NCBI GenBank assembly: GCA_964447925.1
Contig: CAYUUP010000005.1
Coordinates: 1 to 38,062, forward strand
Direction: 5' to 3'
DNA: 38,062 nucleotides
Source of the DNA: CAYUUP01 sp964447925
GTDB taxonomy: Bacteria; Bacillota; Clostridia; Oscillospirales; Oscillospiraceae
In this document: piece by piece, positions 1-6,502 of the stretch
Layout of the letters: each line of letters begins with the position of its first letter
How positions within the stretch are numbered: position 1 is the first letter of the stretch
Made by a program: the position numbers and the translations under genes
Notes under the pieces: model-generated
The model's input: the letters and a program-made list of their open reading frames with translations, nothing else
Told to the model about the DNA's origin: nothing
The model's database searches: none

Positions 1-166
1 CCACATGGGCGTTCTGGCAGATGCCGTCCTGTATCAGCCCCGCGACGATGTTCAGCTCATCGGTCAGTTTCGTCCATTCCCGTTCAAGAGCGGAGGTGTC
101 AAAGGCCGAACCTTGAATGCGGCGGAAAGAGTTGGTATGCCGGAGGGTGCTAAAACACTTGCTCAT
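1..166 (-). pseudogene. C-terminal remnant of a large serine recombinase (cut by the window edge)
   Basis: Reading leftward from an ATG at 166, a frame stays open to the window edge for 55 codons. It contains a helical stretch with EREWTKLTDELNIVAGLIQD followed by CQNAHV. This resembles the coiled-coil tail of the large serine recombinases that excise or integrate conjugative elements in Clostridia, where a similar stretch leads into a conserved ALDQ motif. An in-frame TAG lies just upstream, and the resolvase catalytic domain is missing, so the gene would be 5'-truncated. No Shine-Dalgarno sequence precedes the ATG. The family call rests on memory of tail sequences and is uncertain. The alternative is an unrelated short hypothetical ORF. 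What continues beyond position 1 cannot be seen. Confidence 0.4.
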
Positions 167-218
167 GCAGCGCTGTACATGGCGTGTACCGATGCATTCC
201 TATTTTACCAAAAACACT

Positions 219-246
219 CCCGGGCACCACTCATGCGATGCCCGGG
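219..246 (-). terminator. Rho-independent terminator downstream of amt
   Basis: A perfect 8-bp stem (CCCGGGCA paired with TGCCCGGG) encloses a 12-base loop. On the minus strand it is followed four bases later by TTTTT. It starts about 45 bases after the amt stop codon, where a terminator is expected, and it separates amt from the recombinase remnant. Confidence 0.75.
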
Positions 247-291
247 ACAAGTATTATTATGAAGAAGAAATTTCAGATGACCGCTTGCAAA

Positions 292-1998
292 TTAGGTTTC
301 GTTATCCAGGGCGGCCACGCCCTCTTCGCCGGTGCGGACACGGATCACATTCTGGACATCGTAGATGAAAATTTTTCCATCACCCATGTTGCCGGTATAG
401 AGGGCCAGTTTTGCGGCAGCCACCACCTGCTCCACCGGTACCGTGGAAACCACGATGTCCACCTGGAGTTTGGGCAGCAGGTGCATGGTGACCGGCGCGC
501 CACGGTAGTATTCTGTCCGGCCCTTCTGGGTGCCACAGCCCATGACCTGAGTCACGGTCATGCCGGTGACGCCAATCTGGGCCATGGCCGCCTTGAGGGT
601 CTCGAAGCGGTTCTGATTGGCGATGATGGTGATCTTGGTATAGGCGCCAGAGGGGGCAGCCACCGGAGCGTCCGCCGGGGCGTCATCGGGCATGGTCACG
701 GGTACCGGCGTGGGCTGTGAAACCCTGGCGGCAGGGACGGCGATGTCGATGGGTACATCGTGGGCGGTTTCCAGCGCCAGATGATCCACCATGGCAAAGT
801 CGGCGTAGGCGGAGGGCAGGCCATGTTCGGTGACATCCAGGCCGGTGATCTCCTCCTCTGCGGTGACACGCAGGCCGAAGATCTTTTTAATAAGCCAGAA
901 AACGATGGACATAGTGACGAATGTATAGGCAATGATGCACACGGCGCCGAGGCACTGGACACCGAAGAGATAGAAGCCGCCGCCATAGAGCAGGCCGCCA
1001 TCGGTAGCGAACAGGCCGGTGGAAATGCCGCCCCACAGACCGTTAACGCCGTGGACAGCGACTGCGCCCACCGGGTCATCAATGTGGAGCTTCAGGTCGA
1101 GAAACTCCACCGCCACAACTACCAGGATGCCGGCCACGATGCCGATGATGCCGGCGCCCACGATATCTACACTGGCGCAGCCCGCCGTAATGGCCACAAG
1201 GCCCGCCAGAGATGCGTTCAGACACATGGAGACATCGGGCTTGCCGTTTTTGATCCAGGTGAAGATCATGCAGGTCACGGTGGCAACAGCAGGAGCCATG
1301 GTGGTCGTACCCAGGATCTTGGCCAACTCCACTGCGTCACCGGCGGCAGCGCCGTTGAAGCCATACCAGGCAAACCACAGGATGAAGCAACCCAGCGCGC
1401 CCAGAGTCAGAGAGTGGCCGGGAATGGCCCGCGTCTCCGTCTTTCCGGTCTTGGCATCCTTATAATACTTGCCCAGCCGGGGGCCCAGGAACATAGCGCC
1501 GATCAGTCCGGAGATACCGCCTACCATGTGGATGACGGTAGAGCCGGCAAAGTCGATGTAGCCCAGCTGTGCCAGCCACCCCTGGCCGTTCCAGACCCAG
1601 CCCGCCTCGACGGGATAGACAATGGCAGAAATGACGGCGGAGTATACGCAATAGGAGATAAACCTGGTGCGCTCGGCCATGGCGCCGGAAACGATGGTGG
1701 CTGCGGTAGCGCAGAACACCAGCTGGAAGAAGAAATTGCTCCAATCAAAGCCGGCAAAGTCGGTGAACATCTGATACTCCGGCATACCGATCAGACCGAA
1801 GAAATAGTTTTCACTGTTCATAATGCCGTAGCCCAGCAGGACAAATACCACTGTGCCGATGCAAAAGTCCATCAGATTCTTCATAATGATGTTGCCCGCA
1901 TTCTTCGCCCTGGTAAAGCCGCTCTCCACCATAGCAAAGCCGCACTGCATAAAGAATACCAACACAGCACCTAACAGGAACCATATGCTCATATCCAT
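292..1998 (-). CDS. amt: Ammonium transporter with fused C-terminal PII (GlnB/GlnK) domain
   Basis: The 568-residue protein is an inner-membrane ammonium channel with its regulator attached. Residues 1 to about 400 are the Amt core of about eleven membrane helices. The twin pore histidines appear as H157 (VIHMVGG) and H316 (AVHGVNG), and the Amt C-terminal signature TGLDVTEHG is present. Residues about 405-450 are a Pro/Ala-rich linker. Residues 451-568 are a PII domain with TGMTVTQV, the T-loop QKGRTEYYRG, LPK, and the nucleotide-binding GDGKIF and RTGEE motifs. Compared with E. coli GlnB, Tyr46 is kept (Y498) but the uridylylated Tyr51 is a valine (V503). The fused domain therefore probably senses ATP/ADP and 2-oxoglutarate without uridylylation. 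The start at 1998 follows GAGAGG. No separate glnK gene is visible in the window. Confidence 0.96.
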   Translation of the reverse strand: MDMSIWFLLGAVLVFFMQCGFAMVESGFTRAKNAGNIIMKNLMDFCIGTVVFVLLGYGIMNSENYFFGLIGMPEYQMFTDFAGFDWSNFFFQLVFCATAATIVSGAMAERTRFISYCVYSAVISAIVYPVEAGWVWNGQGWLAQLGYIDFAGSTVIHMVGGISGLIGAMFLGPRLGKYYKDAKTGKTETRAIPGHSLTLGALGCFILWFAWYGFNGAAAGDAVELAKILGTTTMAPAVATVTCMIFTWIKNGKPDVSMCLNASLAGLVAITAGCASVDIVGAGIIGIVAGILVVVAVEFLDLKLHIDDPVGAVAVHGVNGLWGGISTGLFATDGGLLYGGGFYLFGVQCLGAVCIIAYTFVTMSIVFWLIKKIFGLRVTAEEEITGLDVTEHGLPSAYADFAMVDHLALETAHDVPIDIAVPAARVSQPTPVPVTMPDDAPADAPVAAPSGAYTKITIIANQNRFETLKAAMAQIGVTGMTVTQVMGCGTQKGRTEYYRGAPVTMHLLPKLQVDIVVSTVPVEQVVAAAKLALYTGNMGDGKIFIYDVQNVIRVRTGEEGVAALDNET

Positions 1999-2025
1999 AC
2001 AGAAACCATCCTCTCAGAATAGATT

Positions 2026-2063
2026 TGGCGTGTTCCATAGCCGAGAGCCGGTGGAACACGCCA
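2026..2063 (-). promoter_or_regulatory. Stem-loop in the amt 5' leader, close to the ribosome-binding site
   Basis: A perfect 12-bp inverted repeat (TGGCGTGTTCCA with TGGAACACGCCA) encloses a 14-base loop. It ends about 12 bases upstream of the amt Shine-Dalgarno sequence. No T-run follows it on the minus strand, so it is not a simple terminator. A role in translation control or mRNA stability is inference. Confidence 0.55.
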
Positions 2064-2111
2064 TTGTGCCAGAAAATATACGTTATATCGTCGCGACATG
2101 AGATTAAGAAG

Positions 2112-2150
2112 AAGGACGCCGCTCCCGTTCCTCCGGGATGCGGCGTCCTT
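2112..2150 (-). promoter_or_regulatory. Long stem-loop at the 5' end of the predicted amt transcript
   Basis: An 11-bp stem (AAGGACGCCGC with GCGGCGTCCTT) continues, after one bulged base, into a 5-bp stem capped by a six-base loop. The loop reads GAGGAA on the minus strand. The structure begins about ten bases after the predicted start of amt transcription. The minus-strand 3' flank is CTTCTTCTTAA, only moderately T-rich. It could be a 5' stabilising hairpin, an attenuator, or a read-through terminator for sfsA. The hexaloop recalls ANTAR-responsive RNAs, but it lacks the A expected at loop position 1. Confidence 0.6.
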
Positions 2151-2166
2151 GCCCTTAACGACAATC

Positions 2167-2194
2167 AGTTTATCACACTTCTGCCAAATGTCAA
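2167..2194 (-). promoter_or_regulatory. Predicted sigma-A promoter for amt
   Basis: On the minus strand a perfect -35 box TTGACA (2189-2194) is followed after 16 bases by TAAACT (2167-2172), a 4/6 match to TATAAT. Transcription would begin near 2160 and give a leader of about 160 bases carrying both amt stem-loops. The spacer is one base shorter than the usual 17. Confidence 0.55.
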
Positions 2195-2229
2195 GGGGTA
2201 AATTTCATTTTTGGCTCTTGTCACAAAAT

Positions 2230-2251
2230 AATTCCGGGAGTTTCTGGAATT
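2230..2251 (-). terminator. Weak candidate terminator after sfsA
   Basis: A 6-bp inverted repeat (AATTCC with GGAATT) encloses a ten-base loop. On the minus strand it is followed by ATTTTG. It lies about 40 bases after the sfsA stop codon. The stem is AT-rich and short, so termination would be inefficient, and the stronger hairpin at 2112-2150 could act instead. Confidence 0.3.
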
Positions 2252-2288
2252 TTATGCAACTCTCTTTCACCGGACTTGCAAGCTCTGT

Positions 2289-2969
2289 TCATAGCCGCAC
2301 CGGAACCCGCCGGGAGACAACCACCTCCTCCGGTGTCACCCGGCAGCCCAGGGCCAGCACTTGGACGCCAGCCTGTTCTGCCGTCCGGAGGGCCTCGCCA
2401 AAGGCGGGATGGGTAGCATCGTTGGGTTCCATATACCGCGTTCCCGCCATCTGAACAATGAAAATGGCGTGGCAGATATAATCCTCTCCCACTGCCCTAG
2501 TCAGCTCCTGGAGATGCCTGACGCCCCGCTCGGTGGGGGCATCGGGAAAGCGGGCCACGCCGTCCTCCTCCAGCGTCACTCCCTTTACCTCAATCAGGTG
2601 GCGCTGCCCCGCAGCTTCGGCATAAAAATCCAGCCGGGACGCGCCGAAGGGAAATTCCGGCTTCAGCAGGGTCAGATTATCAAGGAACCCTCCCCTCTCC
2701 GCCCATTCCCGGAAAATCCGGTTGGGGGCCTGGGCATCCATATTGATAAGCCGCTGCCCCTTCCGCACTGTCACCAGGTCATAGGCCGTCTTGCGGTTGG
2801 GATTCCCGCTCTGCTCCAGCCAAACCTCCGCACCGGGAACCAGCAGTTCCCGGCAGCGGCCGGTATTTTTCACATGGCATACCGTCTCCACGCCCTCCAG
2901 TTCCACATGGGCAATAAAACGGTTGGGGCGGCGGAGAAAGACTGCTTGATGGATATTGGAATAGCGCAT
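2289..2969 (-). CDS. sfsA: SfsA family DNA/RNA nuclease (sugar fermentation stimulation protein A)
   Basis: The 226-residue protein matches the length and sequence pattern of SfsA: an N-terminal OB-like part (RFIAHVELEG, CHVKNTGRC), then a PD-(D/E)XK nuclease-like core with RLDFY and LIEVKGVTLEEDG, and the segment FPDAPTERG..HL. E. coli SfsA was first named for an effect on maltose genes and is now usually annotated as a nuclease; its cellular role is not settled. The start ATG overlaps the stop codon of the upstream DUF523 gene (TGATG) and follows GGGGG. It is the last gene of a five-gene minus-strand cluster. Confidence 0.93.
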   Translation of the reverse strand: MRYSNIHQAVFLRRPNRFIAHVELEGVETVCHVKNTGRCRELLVPGAEVWLEQSGNPNRKTAYDLVTVRKGQRLINMDAQAPNRIFREWAERGGFLDNLTLLKPEFPFGASRLDFYAEAAGQRHLIEVKGVTLEEDGVARFPDAPTERGVRHLQELTRAVGEDYICHAIFIVQMAGTRYMEPNDATHPAFGEALRTAEQAGVQVLALGCRVTPEEVVVSRRVPVRL

Positions 2970-3403
2970 CAGTCCAATTCCCCCAGCAGCGCAGGGAGCT
3001 GGCTCTCCCCTACCACTGGAATGCAGTTTTCCAGCAGCAGCTGGGCGGCAACGCCGTTTCCCCCGATGAGCCGGTGCTGAAAGCTGCCGTCATAGATTTG
3101 CCCGCAGCCGCAGGAGGGACTCCGCTCTTTGAAAATGGCACAGCTGCACCCAAGCCGCTTCGCCAGCCGCAGCGCCTCCTCCGCTCCCCGTTGAAATTGG
3201 GCGGTGACGTCCGTGCCATCGCGGGTCACAACGGCGTTCCCAAGCCGCTCAGAGGCGGGGCGGGGGGTAGGCAGCCCGCCGTAGACTTCTGGGCAGAAAG
3301 GCACCAGCTCCGCTGGCAGGGCCAGCAGCTCCGCCACCAGATTATCCCCGCCGTCGTACCGGCAGGGTACGCCCAACAGACAGGCACTCACCAGAATCTT
3401 CAT
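2969..3403 (-). CDS. DUF523 family protein (TudS-like, possible 2-thiouracil desulfidase)
   Basis: The 144-residue protein opens with MKILVSACLLGVPCRYDG and carries KERSPSCGCG in the middle, the hallmark of DUF523. Known members (TudS) bind an iron-sulfur cluster through cysteines and desulfurate thiouracil; that activity here is inferred from family membership only. I chose the ATG at 3403 because AGGGGG is then well spaced and the product starts as the family usually does. An ATG two codons earlier (3409) overlaps the stop codon of the radical SAM gene. The gene is coupled to sfsA downstream. The shared cluster does not reveal a substrate. Confidence 0.85.
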   Translation of the reverse strand: MKILVSACLLGVPCRYDGGDNLVAELLALPAELVPFCPEVYGGLPTPRPASERLGNAVVTRDGTDVTAQFQRGAEEALRLAKRLGCSCAIFKERSPSCGCGQIYDGSFQHRLIGGNGVAAQLLLENCIPVVGESQLPALLGELD

Positions 3404-3405
3404 GC

Positions 3406-4275
3406 TCATAGCCCCCTGTGAACCCGCAGTCCTGTCTGTCCGCTCAAGGCCTGATCAATGCGCCCGATCATGGCGGGGGCATCCTCCGGCAGTGTACCCT
3501 TCAACACCAAATAATTGGAGGCGTGATTGCTGGTGAAGTGGATAGGGCCAACGCTGATATGGGTGAGCAGCAGGCGGATTTCTTCCAGCACCTCCTCTGC
3601 CGTCAGCATCCGAAACGCGCCAGAGCGCACGTCCTCATACATAGGCGTCCCCTCCACCGCCATATAGGTCATGGCGGAGAGGTGCCGGGGCCGCATCTCA
3701 TTGATGATCTCCGCCGTAGCCAAAGCGTGTTCTTTGGAGGCTTCCCCCGGCCCCGCCAGCCCCATCAGAACGATGGCCCACAGATCAAAGCCGCACTCCC
3801 GCAGACGGACGCCCGCCTCCAGCATCTGCTGGCGGTTCACGCCCTTTTTCACTTTGGCCAGCAGGATATCGCTGCCCGTCTCAACGCCCAGATAGGCCCG
3901 GACAAGCCCCGCCTGCCGCAGCTCCCGCAGCTCCTCCGGGGACTTCCGCAGAGTAGGGCGAGGGCCGGCATAGGTGGTGACCTTCTCTAAATGGGGAAAG
4001 ACCCGGTACAGCTTCTCCAGAATTCGCAACAAATCCCCCTGAGACATGGCAATGGCATCACCATCGCAGAGAAAAACCCGCTTTATCCCGTCGCCATAGT
4101 AGCTCCGGGCCATGTCGATGTCCTCCAGAATATTCTGAAGGGGCCGGATATGGAACTGCTTGCTCTTGTACATCCCGCAGAAGGTGCAGCGGTTGTGAGA
4201 GCAGCCCACGGTACATTGGAGCAGATAACTCTTCCACTCTCCCGGCGGACGGTAGATTTCCCCCTCGTAGCGCAT
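3406..4275 (-). CDS. Radical SAM protein with unusual cysteine spacing
   Basis: The 289-residue protein has a radical SAM core near its N-terminus. The cluster-binding motif reads C25-SHNR-C30-TF-C33, a C-x4-C-x2-C spacing where the usual is C-x3-C-x2-C. C21 gives a second possible set. Further core features are FLCDGDA, TTYAGPRPTL, YLGVETGSD and VLMGLAGPGE. It resembles the Elp3/MiaB-like proteins often labelled coproporphyrinogen oxidase-like, but I cannot name the reaction. The ATG at 4275 follows AAGGAGGACTGACC and sits two bases after the hisC stop codon, so the two are co-transcribed. Confidence 0.85.
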   Translation of the reverse strand: MRYEGEIYRPPGEWKSYLLQCTVGCSHNRCTFCGMYKSKQFHIRPLQNILEDIDMARSYYGDGIKRVFLCDGDAIAMSQGDLLRILEKLYRVFPHLEKVTTYAGPRPTLRKSPEELRELRQAGLVRAYLGVETGSDILLAKVKKGVNRQQMLEAGVRLRECGFDLWAIVLMGLAGPGEASKEHALATAEIINEMRPRHLSAMTYMAVEGTPMYEDVRSGAFRMLTAEEVLEEIRLLLTHISVGPIHFTSNHASNYLVLKGTLPEDAPAMIGRIDQALSGQTGLRVHRGL

Positions 4276-4277
4276 GG

Positions 4278-5345
4278 TCAGTCCTCCTTCAAAATGCGAG
4301 ACAGTACCCCGCATAGGGTATCCATCTCCTCATCGGTTCCGATGCTGATGCGCAGGAAGTTGTCGATGCCCAAGGTGTTGAAGTACCGCACCAGAATACC
4401 CTCCTGCCGCAGTCGGGCAAACAGCTTTTGGGCAGGCTGCTTCCCGTGGGAGACAAAGAGAAAGTTGCTTTTGGAGGGAAGCACCCGGAAGTCCAGCTGT
4501 TCCAATCTCTCTGCTGTCCGTTCTCTGGTGGCAACGACTTTTGCGCAGCAGGACCGGAAATAGTCCTCATCCTCCACCGATGCCGCAGCTCCGGCGATAG
4601 CCAGCCGATCCAGGGTATAGGAATTGATGGAATTTTTAACGCAGTTCAAAGCGGCAATCAGATTCTCATCCCCGAAAGCGAAGCCCACCCGCAGCCCGGC
4701 CAGCGACCGGGACTTAGACATGGTCTGCACCACCAGCAGATTGGGATATCGATGCACCAGCGGCACAACAGATTCGCCGCCGAAATCCACATACGCCTCG
4801 TCCACCAGAACCACAGACATGGGATTTCCCTCCACGATGCGGGCAATCTCTGTCCGGGACATAGGGATAGAGATGCCGGTGGGGGCGTTGGGGTTAGCAA
4901 TAACCACGCCGCCGTTCTCCGTCAGGAAGTCCTCCGTCCGGAGGGTGAAGTCCTCCCGCAGGGGAACCATCCGGTATGGGATGTTGAAAAAACTGGCATA
5001 TACGGGATAAAAGGAATAGGTGATGTCCGGGAACAGGATAGGGGGCTGACCATCGAAAAACGCCTGGAAGGCGAAGGCAAGCACCTCATCAGATCCGTTC
5101 CCCAAGAAGATTTGCCCCGGCTCCACGCCATATCGCCGGGCCAGGGCATCCCGCAGCGGCGTTCCCTCCGGATCGGGATAGAGCCGCAGATTGTCCGCCG
5201 CCTTCTGAATGGCCGGTAGCACCCTGGGCGAGGGCGGATAGGGGTTCTCGTTGGTGTTCAGCTTGATAAGATCCTGATTCCTGGGCTGCTCCCCTGGAAT
5301 ATAGGGCGTTACATCTGCCAGCCGGCTGCTCCAGAATTTTTTCAC
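4278..5345 (-). CDS. hisC: Histidinol-phosphate aminotransferase (class I/II PLP enzyme)
   Basis: The 355-residue enzyme is a fold-type I aminotransferase. It has the family N-terminal motif LNTNENPYPPSP (about residues 29-40), GNGSDEVL, the PLP-contacting NPNAPTG and DEAYVDF, and the Schiff-base lysine K211 in TMSKSRSLAGLR. HisC makes histidinol phosphate from imidazole acetol phosphate, with glutamate as amino donor. No other his gene lies in the window, so a broad-specificity or CobD-like role (threonine-phosphate decarboxylase) is the main alternative. The start is GTG, overlapping the DUF951 stop codon (GTGA) and preceded by GGAG. It is co-transcribed with the radical SAM gene. Confidence 0.9.
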   Translation of the reverse strand: MKKFWSSRLADVTPYIPGEQPRNQDLIKLNTNENPYPPSPRVLPAIQKAADNLRLYPDPEGTPLRDALARRYGVEPGQIFLGNGSDEVLAFAFQAFFDGQPPILFPDITYSFYPVYASFFNIPYRMVPLREDFTLRTEDFLTENGGVVIANPNAPTGISIPMSRTEIARIVEGNPMSVVLVDEAYVDFGGESVVPLVHRYPNLLVVQTMSKSRSLAGLRVGFAFGDENLIAALNCVKNSINSYTLDRLAIAGAAASVEDEDYFRSCCAKVVATRERTAERLEQLDFRVLPSKSNFLFVSHGKQPAQKLFARLRQEGILVRYFNTLGIDNFLRISIGTDEEMDTLCGVLSRILKED

Positions 5346-5533
5346 GATGTCATCTCCTCCCGCTTAATTTTTCTAATGCGCTTTTCGATTTTCGTCCGGG
5401 GGATCATCAGTTCCCGACCGCAGCCCAGGCAGCGCATCCGGAAATCCATCCCAACGCGCAGCACCAGCCACTCCCTGCCGCCGCAGGGATGGGGCTTTTT
5501 CATCTCTAAAATGTCGCCTACTCGGACATCCAT
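5342..5533 (-). CDS. DUF951 small zinc-ribbon-like protein
   Basis: The 63-residue protein starts MDVRVGDILEMKKPHPCGG and carries WLVLRVGMDFRMRCLGCGRE, then a basic tail RTKIEKRIRKIKREE. C17 and the C35-x2-C38 pair suggest a small metal-binding fold. DUF951 is widespread in Firmicutes with no established function. I chose the start at 5533 because AGGAGG lies five bases upstream; a longer reading to 5599 has no support. Its stop codon overlaps the hisC start, so it heads the cluster running to sfsA. A nucleic-acid-binding role is inference from the basic tail. Confidence 0.85.
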   Translation of the reverse strand: MDVRVGDILEMKKPHPCGGREWLVLRVGMDFRMRCLGCGRELMIPRTKIEKRIRKIKREEMTS

Positions 5534-5614
5534 ATAAAACCTCCTAAAGGAAGAAATCAACACGCCCTGTCCCCCCGCATAGCATAGACTGAAGCACATA
5601 AAAGGAGGATGCCT

Positions 5615-6502
5615 ATGAATCGCTATCTGCCAGAGGGGCGGCTGTTTGAAGCTGCGGAAAACCGGCGTCTGCTGTCCTCACCCGCCGGATTGAAGGAGGC
5701 CCAGCTCAGGGGGACCGTGCTGGAGGGGATGGTCACCCGCTGCGATAGCAGCCGTGCGCTCCATGTGAACTGCGGCGGATCCATCGGGATAATCCCCTGG
5801 AAGGAAACCGCGCTGGGCGCCGCCGAAGGCCGGGTGCGGGAGATCGCCGTTCTTTCCCTGGTGGGGCGTCCTGTGTCCTTCTTTGTGGATATTGTGGAGG
5901 ATTCCCCCTCTGACCCCCGAATCTTGCTCTCCCGGCGGCGGGTACAACAGGCCGCTCTGGACTGCCTCACCGCCCTGGCGCCGGGGACGGTAATCCCCGC
6001 CACCGTCACCCGGCTGGAGCGCTTTGGGGCCTTTGTGGACGTAGGCTGCGGCCTGCCATCCCTGATTCCCATCGACCGCATCTCCACCTCCCGCATCCCC
6101 CACGCCGCCTGTCGCTTTGTGCCAGGGCAAGAGATACAGGCAATCTATCTGGGGCGGGAGGCAACTACCGGCCATATCCTGTTGAGCCATCGGGAGCTGC
6201 TGGGCAGCTGGGAGCAGAACGCCGCCCTCTTTTCCCCCGGCGAAGCTGTTCCGGGTATCGTCCGGGGGGTCAAGGACTATGGCATCTTTATCGAGCTGAC
6301 CCCCAACCTCTCTGGCCTATCAGAGCCACGTGAAGGGCTGGCGCCCGGTGACCGGGTGACGGTTTATATCAAAAGCATCTCCCCGGAAAAGCACAAGCTG
6401 AAGCTGGCCATCATCGGTCGCCTGCCGCCCCGCTCCCTGCCGGATCCCCTCCACTACTTCCCGGTGTCCCCCGGTTCTCGCCCTTTAACACGTTCCCAGT
6501 AG
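5615..6502 (+). CDS. S1 RNA-binding domain protein with three S1 repeats
   Basis: The 295-residue protein carries three S1-type OB-fold repeats. Repeat 1 (about 31-109) is degenerate, with RGTVLEGMVTRC. Repeat 2 (about 122-192) is clear, with PGTVIPATVTRLERFGAFVDV. Repeat 3 (about 207-267) has PGIVRGVKDYGIFIEL. It resembles short, extra S1-like proteins of Clostridia rather than full ribosomal protein S1, and probably binds RNA or the ribosome. The start at 5615 follows AAAGGAGG with six-base spacing; an ATG six bases earlier is too close to that site. It is one of only three plus-strand genes. Its last 49 bases overlap the 3' end of rarA tail to tail. Confidence 0.88.
   Translation: MNRYLPEGRLFEAAENRRLLSSPAGLKEAQLRGTVLEGMVTRCDSSRALHVNCGGSIGIIPWKETALGAAEGRVREIAVLSLVGRPVSFFVDIVEDSPSDPRILLSRRRVQQAALDCLTALAPGTVIPATVTRLERFGAFVDVGCGLPSLIPIDRISTSRIPHAACRFVPGQEIQAIYLGREATTGHILLSHRELLGSWEQNAALFSPGEAVPGIVRGVKDYGIFIELTPNLSGLSEPREGLAPGDRVTVYIKSISPEKHKLKLAIIGRLPPRSLPDPLHYFPVSPGSRPLTRSQ

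Noticed and set aside
760..1974. Long plus-strand frame (404 codons) across amt
   Set aside because: It is antisense to a clear transporter gene. Its translation is rich in His, Asp and Gly with no family pattern, a typical shadow in GC-rich DNA.
2026..2150. ANTAR-type antiterminator assigned with confidence
   Set aside because: The two hairpins are about 48 bases apart and the loops do not carry the A1/G4 pattern, so I list only generic leader stem-loops.
5534..5614. Divergent promoters between DUF951 and the S1-domain gene
   Set aside because: The 81-base gap must hold at least one promoter, but no pair of -35 and -10 boxes with good spacing could be picked out, only a repeated ATAG-like element.
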